DNA of 64,000 nucleotides from Schistosoma haematobium (GCF_000699445.3 NC_067195.1:88774569-88838568); one strand, 5' to 3'; shown: positions 1 through 12,082, counted from the first letter of the stretch. Numbers and translations: made by a program. Notes: a model not told the origin generated them from the letters alone.

Positions 1-1380
1 AACACATCCTAAATTACTAAAGAATTACTAAATTTCCTTGCGAATGCTCTAAGCGTGTGTTCTAAGCCATTTCCAGTCCAGGGTCGACTACCAAAGAACT
101 GGAAGAATGTTATAATATGCCCTAGATTCAGAACGCGTATGAGAGATAAACCTGAGAACCATCGACTAGTAAGCCTAACTAGTATGGTTTTCAAAATTTT
201 AGAAAACTTTATACGGAAGTTAAATATGTAGACGAATATTGGGTTTTTTCTAAAAAGTACCATGGTTCTAGAGGTTATTCATGTCTCATAAACATAATAG
301 TAGCCCGTGAAAGTTGGTGTGCTCTTAAAGATAAGTTACCTATAGATGTAGCCGACATTGACTTCAGCAAGGCTTTTGACAGTTCCTCATAACCGGCTTT
401 TACATAAGTTAAGTAATATCGAGATTGGAGGCAATTTATTAGTGTGGATTAAGGGCTTCCTAGTTGAGAGTCAACAAAAAGTACGGGTTGTATAGCTTGG
501 AAATTGCGCTTAGTGGGGTGTTTCAGGGCACGGGTTTGGGGTCAGTGTTATTCCTCTTGCATGTAAATGACCCTCCTCGTCTCCTATCATCATCGGTTTT
601 GATATATACTCACGATATCAAGATTTAGAGAGCGATAAAAAGATGATAGTTTAGAGCTCCAAAATGACCTAAAGAAATTATTTGAATGGTCTAAAATTTG
701 GCAGCTGCTGATAAATGCTTTCAAGTTCATGATGATACATACTGGCCATCAAGGTACAGATACATACAGGGTGAGTAACACCGGGCTACTTGTTGGTCAA
801 GCACAATGACCTAGGATCCATCGATAGCCAAGACTTAAAAACTACTGCACAATGCCGTGAGATAACCACCAAAGGTTTTAGAACACTATGGTCAATACGT
901 AGTGCCTTCAGCCATGTCGATGCTTTGATTTCGTATACAGTATACGTTCATCCTAAACTCCAGTATTCCAAACTAACTGCCAGCCCCTGCCTAAAAGCTT
1001 CAGTATGATGATAGACAGGATAAGCCAAATTAATTTCCCTTATCACATAAAAGAACCAGAGGCGACCTTATAACAGTTCTTTAATTAAATAATGATGGAT
1101 TTTGCATGGCATTCATTTCCGGTCTTTCAAAACAGGATTTACGAGAACAATTAAAAAGTCTACAAGCCCATAACTACTTTTTGGCTGATTATCGGCTTTT
1201 ACACCGAATCGTCAACGAATGAGAATCATTACCTTAACATGTGATTGGAACTCAGTCCATCGACGCTTTCAAAAGAAATTTCAATCAACTGAGACCACCA
1301 TTGCCAAGACTTACACGGGCCATCCAGACTACTACCCACCCCAAACTGAAAATGCTATTAAACTGTGAAAAAGGATGGAT
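1..1380 (+). pseudogene. CR1-like LINE reverse transcriptase remnant
   Basis: Conceptual translation in shifting plus-strand frames gives a degraded non-LTR reverse transcriptase. A palm block with the motif A signature DFSKAFD lies near 358-380, a B-like block (GVFQGTGLGSVLF) near 518-550, and a downstream region follows the thumb and C-terminal part of schistosome SR1/CR1-type elements (DLKTTAQCRE, GFRTLWSIRSAF near 835-910). Frameshifts and stops are frequent and no intact ORF survives. The left end is cut by the window edge, so the endonuclease is not visible. The assignment to the CR1/Jockey side of the LINEs is from remembered family pattern. That it is a dead retrotransposon is clear from the sequence. 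Confidence 0.7.
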
Positions 1381-4300
1381 TTTGTGCTGAAGTATAAGAT
1401 TTAATGCTTATATTTTGCCCGTAAATTACAGTCCCGCAGAAAAAGGTCCCCGAAACCACTTATTTTATAACCATTACCGACTCGACCTAATAGCACACTT
1501 GCATTAGCGGTCCTAGTTAAGGTGAATTAATAAGTAGTCAGGCGATTCAAATGCCTCTGGACCATAAATGTATAACTAAGGTCATCTCAGTATTATTTTA
1601 GAACATCGCTGTATAGCAATGGTCTATGGGGAGAATTATGCGTATACTCAAGGGTACAGAATAACATCACCTACACGCTACCACCCGATAAAAAACGCAT
1701 AATTTTGTCTGTACTGATAGATGAGGGACTTCAAGTACCACCTAACAAGATCGCTAAACATGACGAAATCACTAATCACACACGGCACAGGTAAGATAAT
1801 AGGAACCACTGAGCCAAGGTTGAATCGGAACTAAGACTGAGCTTACAGCATAAAATTGGTCCCGGCGAATTTCATCAGGAACATCCATGAATGTCTCAAT
1901 AGGAGGAGCAACTGCACAAAATGCTGCTGCCTGTTCATCCGGCCAAACTGGTACATTGGGTGGTGGCGCTTGTACTGATGGGTTTGTGTTCGGAGGTAAG
2001 TTCAGAAGGCGTTCCAAATCATTCCCTTCAGCTGGTGGGGGTCTGTGCATCCGGCTGATTATCTCAGCCCTGGAACATAAAAGATGTTCCAGTTTTGCAC
2101 CAAACGTAGTCCTGAAAAAGAAAGCATTTTGTTCCCATTAAAACATCGTCACACGTAAAGCCGTTTTGACAAATAAACGATTAAGTATTGTGAACTTGTA
2201 CGAAAAAACTGATATAACACAACCAGAAATGTCAACATACATGATAGGTACACAAAGTCAAAACGTGCTGAACCGAAGGCCGCTACACATTCAAACAATA
2301 CAATGCAAAGTAAAACTTCGTTGTAGCCGTGGTTTTGAATTTAAACGATACTGCATGAAAAAAAATCCGACCTCAGTCGTTTTTGATACCTTTCAATGAA
2401 ACGCTGATATCATTCAAACTATTTTAGGGATGATCACTCCTCTAGGACGTTTACTTTTCTGTTTATCACATCTAAAATTTTTATTTTCAATCCTTTCACT
2501 TCTATACTCCATTTTTGTCGCATTTTGTCTGTTCACACTATTTTTTCCAGCCCATATTTTGCTAATACGTAGGTGTACTATATTATTTTTCATAGACATC
2601 TGCATTTCCCACTTAATCCAACAATTTCAGTCTGAACAGTCAATGTGCTGGCCAACTATGGGATTTAGAGAACGTGTTTGCCACTTACTTAGTTGAGTGT
2701 GAAGTCAAGTGTAACAGAAGGTATCGAAAGTGTCCCGATTCCAAATAACAATGGCTTTGTTTAGTTTGCTGCTTCGATGAAGTGACCAGTTATAAAGGTT
2801 ATAAAACAGATCTTGAGGTCATATGTCTTTCTACTTGCAACAAAGATTTGGTCAGTGCACTACCTCAGATACTCTTGTTCCATTTTCTTACCCTCTGTTC
2901 CCTTGCAACCTCCGAACCTCATAAAGAAGATACGTTCGATAAATCATGGGAGAATGCAAATACTACGAGATATGATATGACATCCATGGAGTATCTCCGA
3001 GTAATGACTGGGTGTTGGTCGTCATCAATCGAAATTCAAACATTGAATGAATTCTCCTTCGGGCTAAGCAAGCTGAAGTGACATGTTCTGGTTTGGTAAG
3101 CCGATCGAACAGACATTCCTATGGAAGTTGATTCTAGAAGGAAACTGATGTAACAACTTAGGTTGATTGTTTAAGTGTTGTCCGCAAACATCTCAGTGGT
3201 GTCAGAACATCATAGCTCATACATTCATTCACTTCCTTATTTTGTACTGGCATTATAATTCATATTATTTCGTACTGGATGATGAAAAACTTTGAGTGTT
3301 TTGAAAAAGTAATCTTGCGCTCCAACTGTTCTGTTCCACGATCGAAATAAAGACCTATTCACCACTAGTCTGGTTTCTTTTAACGATAGAACACGAAGTG
3401 CCCACCGGCACGAAAGGCTAAATGAGAAATATGGCTAGAGCACTCTGTGTTAAGCTTTCCAGTACTGAGAAACTGTAATGTAATGGATTGTAAATGACCT
3501 GATCTAGATCGTTTGATTAAGAACTTACTCAGTTCGTATGTAAAAACAGACGATGGATTAGATAAGCAAACAGACATATATGGGACTACGTGAAAGATAA
3601 AAGACTGTGATAATCAGTATTTATACGGTGATCGGTAAAATGTGGTTAACAGAATTAACAAGGACTTGGATATAAGTGTACTTATGTAGAAGGTCACTAT
3701 TGACCGAGAGATATTTCGGGTCATTTTAGGGACAATAATTCCCTAGTCACACAATGTCTAACGTTTAAGTGCCTGTCCAAAAGTAAATACAAATTCACGT
3801 AGGTGTATAATTGATGGAATTCATCATCCGAAAATCCATCTACAGTTTTATTTGACAGTGTTATTGTTTGGACTTTTCTCCCAGTTTTGTACCGTATAGC
3901 CAGTTAAGAGTCATCAAGCCAAAGCTAAATTTCCTATCAGGCTGAATTAGTTCTACTTGGAGCAACATGTGATTGACCGTTATACAGTCTATGGAGCATC
4001 CTCAAGGTCAAAGACGACCAACGCGAATCACCAACTGCATGCCATGGTTTATTGAAAGCGTCATTGGCTGTACTATGCATTTGTCATGTCATACTAATAC
4101 ATTTCTTCATTAATGCCATAAATTAGTCAGAGTTGCCGCAATACAACGATATCACAAGATAAAAAGCTGCAACAGTATAAGCTAAGTGGTTGAGAATTAG
4201 CCGCGCATATCTACTAAGATAAAAACATTATGGTTAAAGTATTTATTTACTTCCTTATTTTGTGTAGGCACTATGTTTCCCACAATGAATGTTGAGGTGT

Positions 4301-5210
4301 TTTTGTGTTTATATGAAGATTTTGAACCTCACCTGTTCCGCACATCGCGTAATAAAAGTTTACTCAACCGCCTTGAATTCTTTTTTATCTCTATACAGCA
4401 ATGAGTAGATATAATTTCAACAAGTGCACTAGTATCGGTCCATACCTAACTTCCACAAACACACGTTTGGAACTGATCGTGACTTATGGCTTTGATGTAA
4501 GCTAGAAGGTCACAGTCTTCCCGTTTAACTCCGGTAAGCTCAAGACATTCAAACAGGACACCAAATTTGTCTAAAGTGTGTTAGCTTATCTAGAACCCGT
4601 GTAGCTATATTTTCATGTTTTTCAGCCTTCTTTGACTAAATCATTAGGTGTTCCCATGTTGTGATTTAGGACCACATGTGTAAGCAAACATAATCGTTTT
4701 CCATCAGATTCTCACCAGATTTCCCTCTAATAAACATGAATGCTTAAGTGCGTTTGTGAGATTATAAAAACCATTCAAGATATTTTACGATTAAGTGATC
4801 TATTACATAGATAAACAGCAAGTATAAAGTACAAATTGATACCGTAATAACAGGTGTACTAGTTGTGATAGGAATAATGTAGACCTAAATCGCTGTCAAA
4901 TAAAATGAAATAGGTCAAAGACATTCATTAAAGAAAAAAACCTACAGGATAGGAAGCATTCAGGTACTTTTAAAAAGGTTGGAAAAAGATAAACGAGTGG
5001 GGAAAATGAAATGTCATAACAAATAAATAAATGAAAATGAGCCGCTACACACGAGTTTGGTTAACATGTAATAACGTAAAAAAAAATTTTAGCACAATGG
5101 TATTTTTGGATTTTTTTGAAAAAATAAATAAATATGTACGTGTATATACGAGCATATGAAAAATGTTTGGCTTTTTGCTTTTTGACACAATCATACAAAA
5201 AGAAATCGCA
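1381..5210. other. Unassigned AT-rich stretch
   Basis: No gene or family could be assigned. Two segments near 3225-3360 and 4235-4360 share a similar order of blocks (CTTCCTTATTTTGT, then a run ending in AATAAA or AATAAAAG), which could be decayed LTR-like or 3' end sequence. The evidence is weak. Plus-strand ORFs of 63-99 codons near 2166-3081 look like chance ORFs, with no motif. Confidence 0.4.
1772..2050 (-). other. Proline-rich minus-strand ORF, unassigned
   Basis: A 92-codon ORF reads from an ATG at 2050 down to 1772. It is rich in proline and small polar residues in its first half (PNTNPSVQAPPPNVPV) and then acidic and aromatic. Its GC content is higher than its surroundings, which suggests former coding sequence, perhaps a gag-like piece of an LTR element. 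No zinc knuckle, catalytic motif or known family signature is visible. It cannot be the gag of the nearby gypsy element, because it lies beyond that element's integrase end. Confidence 0.25.
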
Positions 5211-5320
5211 GTAAAGCGAAATGTTAAGTAGCGTCCTAGGTTTAGTATTCGTCTAATTGACCCAGAGGCCTTGGTCTTCCTCTAGAACGCATGGTATCAA
5301 GCCTGTTTTCAGATTTTTGA

Positions 5321-6467
5321 TTATTGGGTGGGGTATCGTAAGGTATGTTGAATGAAAACGTCATTGGACTGTGATCGGGTGGAGACTAGTTTAAATGAAC
5401 GCATTGTGTTTGTAAGCGTGCTTATGTAATAATACAGATCCCTATTCATTGAAGAAGACGAAGAAGCTACAAATTCTCCTGAATGTTGGAGTGTCGTTCC
5501 ATAACCGAGATATGCTGCAGCGTATCCAACGCCAGGTTTCACCGCATTGCAAATACCGAGTACGACGAGTGTAAGAGCGTTGGTCCATTGTGAAATGCTT
5601 GCGGCTGAAAGTAGGGCCTTCAACTGTTGGTGAAAGCGTTTTACCAAACTGTTTGCTAGTTGGTGATAGACGGTCGTTTGGAATCACGTGATTCCTAATA
5701 GAGTAGGCAGATAACGGAAAATTCCAGATTAGGACAGGTGTCCACGGCTTGTGGTGATATTTGAAAAGCAGAAGACGTTTGCCACCCATCGTTCGACGAA
5801 GGCGCGGACCGCTGCTTCAATGTCCTCGATGGGTACTTCTTTTGGACATCGAGTGAAACAGTCTACATGAGTTAAGAGATAAGTGTATCCATTGAAATAT
5901 GACAAAGGTCCTATCGAATCCAGATGAACATAGTCGAAGCGGGCATTGGGAGTATTGAAAGGGACATTTGCTGTGTCTAATCAATTTGGATTTCTGGCAG
6001 CTTACGTAGGCACGTGCCCGCTCCCTTATGTATTTATTCATATCTGGCCAGCAAAATCGTTCTGCTGCGAACTTGATGGTTTCACAAACACCTGTACGAG
6101 AAAGCTTGTGCGACGTTGAAGGATCCCCACATGTATAGGTGTCACAAATTAAGGTTTCCTTACCTGTTCCCATCCGTTTGACCCTTAGTTTCAGGATTGT
6201 CGATGACAACTCGTGATGAAGATTGGCTCCTTCTTTCTGAAGCTGGATGAGTTTAAGAAGGTCGATTCCGTGTAAACCGTGAAAAGATAATATACATATA
6301 TATATAATGCGTAAGCGACTATATCGTCTGCCGCAGAAATATGTCGTATATCTGCGAAATCTGGTCTAGTTGTCAAGACTATCAAGGGGAGTACTTATCT
6401 GAAGACGAGCTTAGAAAGTTGAAAGGTTTATACTCGATAAACAGAGTGAATTCTCGGTCTTCCACGG
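5321..6467 (-). pseudogene. Ty3/gypsy integrase and RNase H linker, broken
   Basis: Read on the minus strand, the block begins with RNase H C-terminal sequence (EFTLF, then DIRHISAADDIVA), then an integrase zinc-binding region (HKLSRTG, CWPDMNKYI, SCQKSK), a frameshift near 5990, the catalytic core (HLDSIGP) and a C-terminal region (RFHQQLKALL, WTNAL, FIQHTLRYPT). The first cysteine of the expected CxxC is tyrosine (AYVSC). The position of the catalytic glutamate reads lysine (SLVKRFHQQ), and the second aspartate region reads SRGHLS. It is therefore inactive. The family reading rests on motif order and remembered consensus. Confidence 0.75.
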
Positions 6468-6479
6468 AGTATTGAAAGT
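6468..6479. repeat. Target site duplication of inserted PLE
   Basis: AGTATTGAAAGT occurs here and again at 7600-7611, flanking the PLE insertion. Removing the insert and one copy rejoins the gypsy RNase H reading (ending RHFQYF on one side, continuing FQYSVEDREF on the other), which supports a real 12 bp duplication. Confidence 0.85.
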
Positions 6480-7599
6480 TTATAGCGATTAGTCCCTTCT
6501 TATAAATTTCGATAGAGTAATGAGAAGACGGAGTTGATATGAAAAATCTGATGTATTTGCACTATACATTTCGAAGAATCTGGCCACACGTATACTTGTC
6601 AGGGTATTTTATATGAAAATCAATAAAAGTCAATTAAATGAAAGTTCAAGTAAAAAAGTGACAAAGGGGAAGAGAAACGATTTTACATCGTATAGAAAGA
6701 ATGAGAAATTATCGCGTTACTTTAAGAAAATTCAAGGTTATGACGAATTGTTTTTGTACACAAAAGGGGGGGGTAAATTTACGAATAGCCAAGGCTTCGG
6801 CAAACTCGAGAATTCGTCTTTGAAAATTTCTATGCAACATTTTAAAAGCTGTATTAATGTCAATTTCGTGCGCTGTTTCACTTATATGTTTCACTATCGA
6901 CGAACCTGGTTTTCTACCACCCACGGTGATCGGATCATTTGACACACTGATTTCGAAACCACCTAGTCACATGTTCAATGACCCTTGATTGAATCGTTCG
7001 ATTACTCCTCTCTATGTATGTGTGTCCACACAAACATGTAAATTGGTGAATCCAATAAGATGTGACGTAATCATTTGTGCATTGTCTAGGTCTATTTGGA
7101 ATCATAGGCTTAAACATTTCAGTCACAACCAAATTAACAGCATAAAAGGTTCTTCCGATATCTGCTTTCAATCTCTACTTAAAACCATACTATTTAATTC
7201 ACCTCTATATGGTAGATAGATATACACTTTTTTCTTTGAAACCGAATAAACGAGAGGTCTTGGCGTTAAGTGACTTTTGCACCTATTGATAAACTTTACT
7301 GGATAACCATTTGATATTATTGTGTCAGCTAGTAACTTTTCATACTTTTCCACCTTGTCAGAAGTAAAAATTCTTTGAGTCCTCTTAACGAGACAATAAA
7401 GCCTCGCTTTTATTGCAATGGACAGAAACTATGAAAAAATTTAAGTATTGTCCCGTCCAGGTTGTCTCCTCTACACTTACCGTCTCATAGTGCGACCCTC
7501 CCTTTGACTTAAAAGTATGTTATCAGATTGTTCGAAATGTGTAACGCAAATACATCACATTTTCCAGATCAACTCCATCATCTTATTGTTCCATCGAAA
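6480..7599 (-). mobile_element. Truncated Penelope-like element with inverted terminal repeats
   Basis: A 1.1 kb minus-strand insertion lies between 12 bp target duplications. Its termini are inverted copies of one another: 6507-6583 and 7523-7599 (about 77 bp each, good but imperfect match). The right copy abuts the duplication directly, while the left carries a 27-nt extension (6480-6506). Inverted terminal repeats and a short one-sided extension are known features of Penelope-like elements. The interior keeps only the C-terminal end of the coding region. Confidence 0.75.
6640..7353 (-). pseudogene. PLE C-terminal region with GIY-YIG-like nuclease, broken
   Basis: In minus-strand order the translation gives a reverse transcriptase thumb-like segment (ISNGYPVKFINR, VYIYLPYRGEL). 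A GIY-YIG-like segment follows (CLCGHTYIERSNRT, then EHVTRWF) and finally the typical PLE C-terminus (VKHISETAHEIDINTAFKML, EFAEALAIRKF, PPFCVQKQFVITLN). At least two frameshifts separate the pieces. In the family the GIY-YIG nuclease nicks the target DNA. Here the YIGRT-like motif reads YIERS and the ORF is broken, so no activity is expected. The same C-terminal block recurs at 20415-20568 and 29480-29825. Confidence 0.7.
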
Positions 7600-7611
7600 A
7601 GTATTGAAAGT

Positions 7612-7890
7612 GTCGCAAAGCATGATACATGTCCAGAAGTTCCCTTCCAAAAGCGCTATACCTCGATTCAGTGTCTTGAAACCGTCTCGAGAACAATGCC
7701 AAGGGCTGCTGTGTGTTGTTTAACCAGTGTTGTAAGACTCCTCTGACTGTCGAGTCGGATGCGTCTACCGTAATACTAATGGGTCCTTTGGTCTGGAGCG
7801 TTATTTGGTAATTAGACGTGAACAGTCTGTCCCTGTCAACGAAGCCCAGACAAGAAAAGCTGTCTAGGAAGGTTGTCACCAAAAGTCCGT
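7612..7890 (-). pseudogene. Ty3/gypsy RNase H fragment
   Basis: The minus-strand translation shows SITVDASDSTVRGVLQHW, then QPLALFSRRFQDTESRYSAF, GRELLDMYHALRHF, which follows the Ty3/gypsy RNase H pattern. The catalytic DAS and the conserved E-x-RYS block are visible. The reverse transcriptase upstream is missing. The coding region is interrupted at RHFQYF by the PLE insertion and resumes at 6467. It is a remnant of the same element as the integrase. Confidence 0.8.
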
Positions 7891-7997
7891 TGAATAATGA
7901 CCTCTCGCACTCGTACTAACATTTCTATTATTGAGCCATGTTGCAGCTCGATGTTGTGGAAAGTCGTTTTAAACATTGCTGGTCGCTTGCTTGTTTA

Positions 7998-9418
7998 CTT
8001 ATGCCTGTTACTCTCAGAGGTGCATAGGCCGACGACAAGCATTCTCCAACCCACTCTGTCCTCGGCCTTCCTTTACCCTGTTGAAGACTTTTCCCGGTAT
8101 TGAGAGAAGAGTGACGCCCCTGTAGTTATCACACTTGCTGAGATCGCCTTTCTTCGGTATTTTGATCAGTAGTCCTTCTTTCCAGTCTGTTGGTACTTGT
8201 TCCTCATCCCAAATCTTATTGAAGAGAATGTGGAGTATCCTTGCAGTTACCACTACGTCTGCTTTTAGTGCCTCTGCTGGAATGTCGTTTGGTCCTGCTG
8301 CTTTGCCACTCTTGATTTGTCTGATGGCCATGCTGATTTCTTCGATTGTTGGTGGGCCAACATCGATTGGGAGGTCTGTGGGTGCTGCTTCGATATTGGG
8401 TGGGTTCAGTGGAGCTGGTCGATTCAAGAGTTCTTTGAAGTGTTCTACCCACCTGTTTCGTTGTTCTTCAATATTGGTGATTACCTCGCCTTCCTTGCTT
8501 TTCACTGGTCGTTCTGGTTTGCGGCGATTTCCAGAGAGTTTCTTTGTCGTGCCATACAATTGTTTCATATTTCCTTCTCTTGCAGCCTTTTCCGCCGTCG
8601 TTGTTAAATCTTCCACATATTTACGTTTGTCGGTTCTGATGCTCCTCTTCACTTGTTTGTTTACTTCTGTGCGTTCAGCTTGTGCCTTGGCTTTTTCTGC
8701 TCTTGTTCGGCTGTTAGTGATTGCTGACTTCTTGTCCCTCCTTTCTTAAATTTTATCCAGTGTCTCAACAGATATCCATTTCTTGTGATGGTGCTTCTTG
8801 TGACCCAGAACCTCATGACATGTTGAAGTGATTGCCTCTTTGATCCCCTTCCAGTTGCTCTCCATAGTAGTTTCTTCTGCATTGAGTAAGTCGTGAAAAG
8901 CCTGGAACTTGTTGTTGAGGGCTATCTTGAATTTGTTGAGTTTGTCAGTATCCCGAAGAAAAGCCGTATTAAACTTTTGCGATGTTGTCCACCGAAGCAT
9001 AACAGCAGATTTCCTGAAGCCAGTCCTTGTTGTCTTACGTGAGTCCAATGTGTTTTACTGATTGCAAATACATCCAAGTTGTATTTTTTTATTTCTGCAG
9101 CAACTTGGATGACTCTCTTAGTCTTTCACAATGTACAACCATCCCGTGCAATTAAATTAGTGGTTGCTCTGGTTGTCAGAAGAAGCATCAGTCTCGTAAC
9201 CTTCGAAGGAACCCGGCTTTCGCCATGAGGCGTCATAGTTCTTTTAATTGAAGACCTAATTCCCAAGGAAGAGTTTAAGTGGTCCGAATTACTTTTTAGT
9301 TAGCGTTTTTTAGCGAGCCAGTTTTCTGCGGGACGAGGTCGCTAACCCCATGCCCAAACCTCCTCGTTTATCCGGACCTGGGACGGGCAGTAGCCTCAGG
9401 GGAGCTCCAGGCGGAAAG
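7998..9418 (-). mobile_element. RTE-1 (SR2-like) LINE, internally deleted
   Basis: A minus-strand copy with a 5' end (9418-9240) matching the 5' end of the full RTE-1 at 14978 and a 3' end (8040-7998) matching its 3' end. Between them are a short endonuclease start (about 9230-9065), then the linker and N-terminal reverse transcriptase to the motif IPGKVFNRV (9048-8110), then the last 30 residues. About 0.7 kb of endonuclease and 1.1 kb of reverse transcriptase are missing relative to the full copy. It sits between the gag and RNase H pieces of the gypsy element. A 212-codon ORF (8652-8014) survives across the second deletion. Confidence 0.85.
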
Positions 9419-9690
9419 TAGTCTCTTTGAAAGTTATATAAGGTTCCGAAACATCACTAGTAAACACACAAGGTATGATGTACCTGTTAAAATATTGCGG
9501 CATTACTTTCACTACTGCAAGGAATTGTGCACGTGTATCCGTCACGTCATGCTCGTAAAAGCCAGCTTCTGCGTAGCAAAACGAGGCTTTTATATTATCG
9601 AGCCTGAATGGCATTAGCTGAAATGTGGGAGGTGAAAGAGGCTTAGTCTTAAGTAGTTTAGGAGTCTGCACTGTCACAATGAATACATAA
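9405..9690 (-). pseudogene. Ty3/gypsy gag fragment
   Basis: The minus-strand ORF contains FQLMPFRLDN, SFCYAEAGFYEH, VTDTRAQFLAVVKVMPQYFNR and PCVFTSDVSEPY, a pattern typical of the capsid start of schistosome gypsy gag proteins. It is cut short after TFKETTFRLE, where the RTE-1 5' end begins (about 9418). It is the upstream end of the element whose integrase lies at 5.2-6.5 kb. Confidence 0.65.
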
Positions 9691-10224
9691 TATACCAATG
9701 GACGAGAGAAAGAATATTGAGAAATATGAAAATATCAAAATGTGTAAAATTAAAGTGATGATATATAATGTTCCAACAAGGAACAAACTCACAGTTTACT
9801 GTTTGGTGTACCGGATTACGTCAGTGTCATCACCGAAAATGTCACAGATACAAACGAACATCCCCGTGTGGCATCATTGATACACTGTGATAGAGAATAA
9901 ACTAGAAAAGAAATAAGGAAAATAGCTTAGAGGTGTGTAGGGTGACGTCGAGTCACGTTTGACTATGATCACCACTACAAGAAGATTGAGTACCAGAACA
10001 GGCTAAACCTTCGAGTAAACCATAAATCAGAAGGCGATTGAAGGTTGTAACGAGATATATTTGTTGACGATCATGTGGTATCGAAATAATACAGAGATCG
10101 TGCCAAAGGAGTACAAGCGGAACTACTGAGCAAACGTAAGTTCGTGCAAGGTCACAATCAACGGAAGAACCAGTGTATTTTGGTACAGTTAAACAAACAA
10201 GTACAGTGAAACAATCACTGTTGC
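9691..10224. other. No recognisable feature
   Basis: This stretch lies upstream of the gypsy gag on the minus strand and could include decayed leader or LTR sequence. I could not match it to either LTR family in the window. Confidence 0.4.
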
Positions 10225-10386
10225 AAAAAGAAGAAAACCAAGGGACACACTAAGTCGGGAATCGAAAGCACACATGAAAAGGATGGATAGTAACTCGAAA
10301 CAGCTGGAAAGTATTGCCCAGGACAGAGTCTGTCGGGGAATGCTGGAGGGTGACCTATGCTCCTCAACGAGGGGTAACAGTAGTAT
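10225..10386 (+). mobile_element. RTE-1 LINE 3' end fragment
   Basis: The translation (TLSRESKAHMKRMDSN, then QLESIAQDRVC and LEGDLCSSTRGN) is a diverged version of the last 50 residues of the RTE-1 protein. The nucleotide end reads GAGGGGTAACAG, and the tetranucleotide tail is lost. It is 5'-truncated, as is usual for LINE copies. Confidence 0.75.
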
Positions 10387-11397
10387 TTAAGTTATTTGGT
10401 TATTTATTTGAAGATATTTTACAAGATAGGAATTCCTGAGCGAAAATTAGACCGGAGAAGCTTATTTCTTGGTTTATTAGATCTTTGACTTTTTGAAGTT
10501 ATTTGTTGTTTTTTTTTTATGTAAATGTTTTCTTTACCCCTTAAGAATCGTTTCAATTGTGAAGATGTAAGTCGGTCATCCTTATGAAATCTTTCCAGTG
10601 GGACAACAAACATCAGAAAAGAATCTAAGTGTGGAGTGGACATTAACGTCAGTTTACGTAGAGTTATGTATATACTCCTAAATATTTCCCTTTATTTTGT
10701 AAGATAGTTGATGGAGCAATTACAATTACCTGAATCTGTTGTACTTAGAGTAATGGCCACACTTCAAATTAACTAATAAGATCCTATCAGATCTAACGAA
10801 GTGATATTTAAGTTTGACCACCTCAATAATTCTAGTTTTGTATCAATTCAATTGGATTTGGATGCCATTTCTATAGTATGTTACCATAATATGTTAATCA
10901 TCTGCTTGAAGATATTGCTTTTACATTTAAGATCGCTTAAAATGATATTAATGATCAAAAATACAATGAATGTTTTACCAGTAAATTACCCACGTTCTTA
11001 TAGATACAGACAACAGTTTACTGATATTCAAAGTGAGTGTATGAACATATTAATCTGAAATATTTTCTCAATTCTAAAATATCTTTATACTGAGATGATA
11101 GGGAAGATTTGTAGTGTAGTGAACAAAACACGGGTGGGGACAGTCGAATAGTATTCCGCATACGATTACAGAGTTACTTGGTAAAATAGAAAAACCATAC
11201 TATAATACTTAATTTGCAAAATGTTTAATAATTGTCTCGAACTTCGTTGTTCTTGCATTTCCATACTAATTGCTTTCTATTCTCGTTCTTCCTTTCTTGA
11301 TCTTCCCCATCTTCTACTATCAGACATTACATTCCTGACTCGCGTCATTTACTAGTTATATCAATATAAGTAGCATGCGCCACAGTAGCTGTACCTG
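10387..11397. other. AT-rich, no recognisable feature
   Basis: ORFs of 74 and 85 codons (10643-10419 minus, 10801-11058 plus) have low complexity and no motif. They are treated as chance ORFs. Confidence 0.4.
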
Positions 11398-11492
11398 GAG
11401 TTTGTACTGATGATGTAGTTCAGAAGAATAATCAAAGATCTACGACTAAACCATCTAGCTCAGAGAACAAAACCTCATCAAAAACACCTGAT
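11398..11492 (+). repeat. PLE terminal repeat fragment with degenerate hammerhead
   Basis: This copy contains CTGATGA (11407-11413), then a weakened stem II (TGTAGTTCAGAAGAATAAT) and CAAAG where GAAAG is expected. The conserved tail CCATCTAGCTCAGAGAAC follows. The last core change should abolish cleavage. The sequence remains open in the frame that other copies translate. Confidence 0.7.
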
Positions 11493-11582
11493 ACATTGTC
11501 TATTAAACTGTAGTGGATTAAGTAGTCAAAATACGTTGAGGAAATCATACACAAATAAAGGAATATTAAGTAAAGCATTGAC

Positions 11583-12082
11583 AACTTACTTACTTACTTA
11601 CGCCTGTTACTCCTCGTGAAGGAGCATAAGCCTCTTACCAGTATTCTCCATCCAACCCTATCCTGGGCAATCCTTTCCAGCTCCTTCCAGTTCCTATTGA
11701 TCCTTTCCATATCTATTTCTATTTCCCGACGTAATGTGTTCTTTGGCCATCCTCTTTTACGCTTCCCTTCAGGATTCCAAGTTAGGGCTTGCATCGTGAT
11801 GCAGTTTGACAATTCGCGTAATGTATGTCCTATCCATTTCCATCATCTTTTCCTAATTTCTTCTTCAGCTGGAAGCTGATTTGTTCTCTCCCTTAGTAGG
11901 CTGTTGCTGTTGGTACCAGGTCAATGGATGTTGAGTATCTTGCGTGGACAGCTATTTGTAAATACTTCTTGATGATGGTTGTATTAGTTCTCCACGTTTC
12001 AGCTCCGTACAGTAGAACTGCCTTGACGTTCGTGTTGAAGATTCTCGCTTTGATATTGGTTGAAAGTTGTTTCGAGTTCATT
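11583..12082 (-). mobile_element. RTE-1 LINE 3' fragment
   Basis: A minus-strand copy starting from its tail (CTTACTTACTTACTTAC at 11584) and covering roughly the last 165 codons. Recognisable pieces are [24 protein letters not shown] and, further upstream, [12 protein letters not shown] 72-codon ORF (11812-11594) remains open. It is 5'-truncated and carries internal indels near 11900-11940. Confidence 0.9.

Larger units (their letters stand above)
5210..9690 (-). mobile_element. Ty3/gypsy retrotransposon, fragmented and invaded
   Basis: On the minus strand, in order, are a gag fragment (9690-9405), an RNase H fragment (7890-7612), the RNase H to integrase linker (6467-6290) and integrase (6209-5215). 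The order gag, RNase H, integrase is that of Ty3/gypsy. Two later insertions split it: an RTE-1 copy at 7998-9418, where most of the reverse transcriptase should be, and a PLE at 6480-7599. Every coding block carries stops or frameshifts. No flanking LTR could be identified with confidence. Confidence 0.75.

Noticed and set aside
6541..6583. CTGATG with a 6 bp stem and TTCGAAG in the PLE inverted repeat at 6507
   Set aside because: The core reads CTGATGT, not CTGAnGA, and GAAA is not positioned correctly. The inverse copy has TGTGATG.
8135..8749. 204-codon plus-strand ORF
   Set aside because: Antisense shadow of the deleted RTE-1 copy at 7998-9418.
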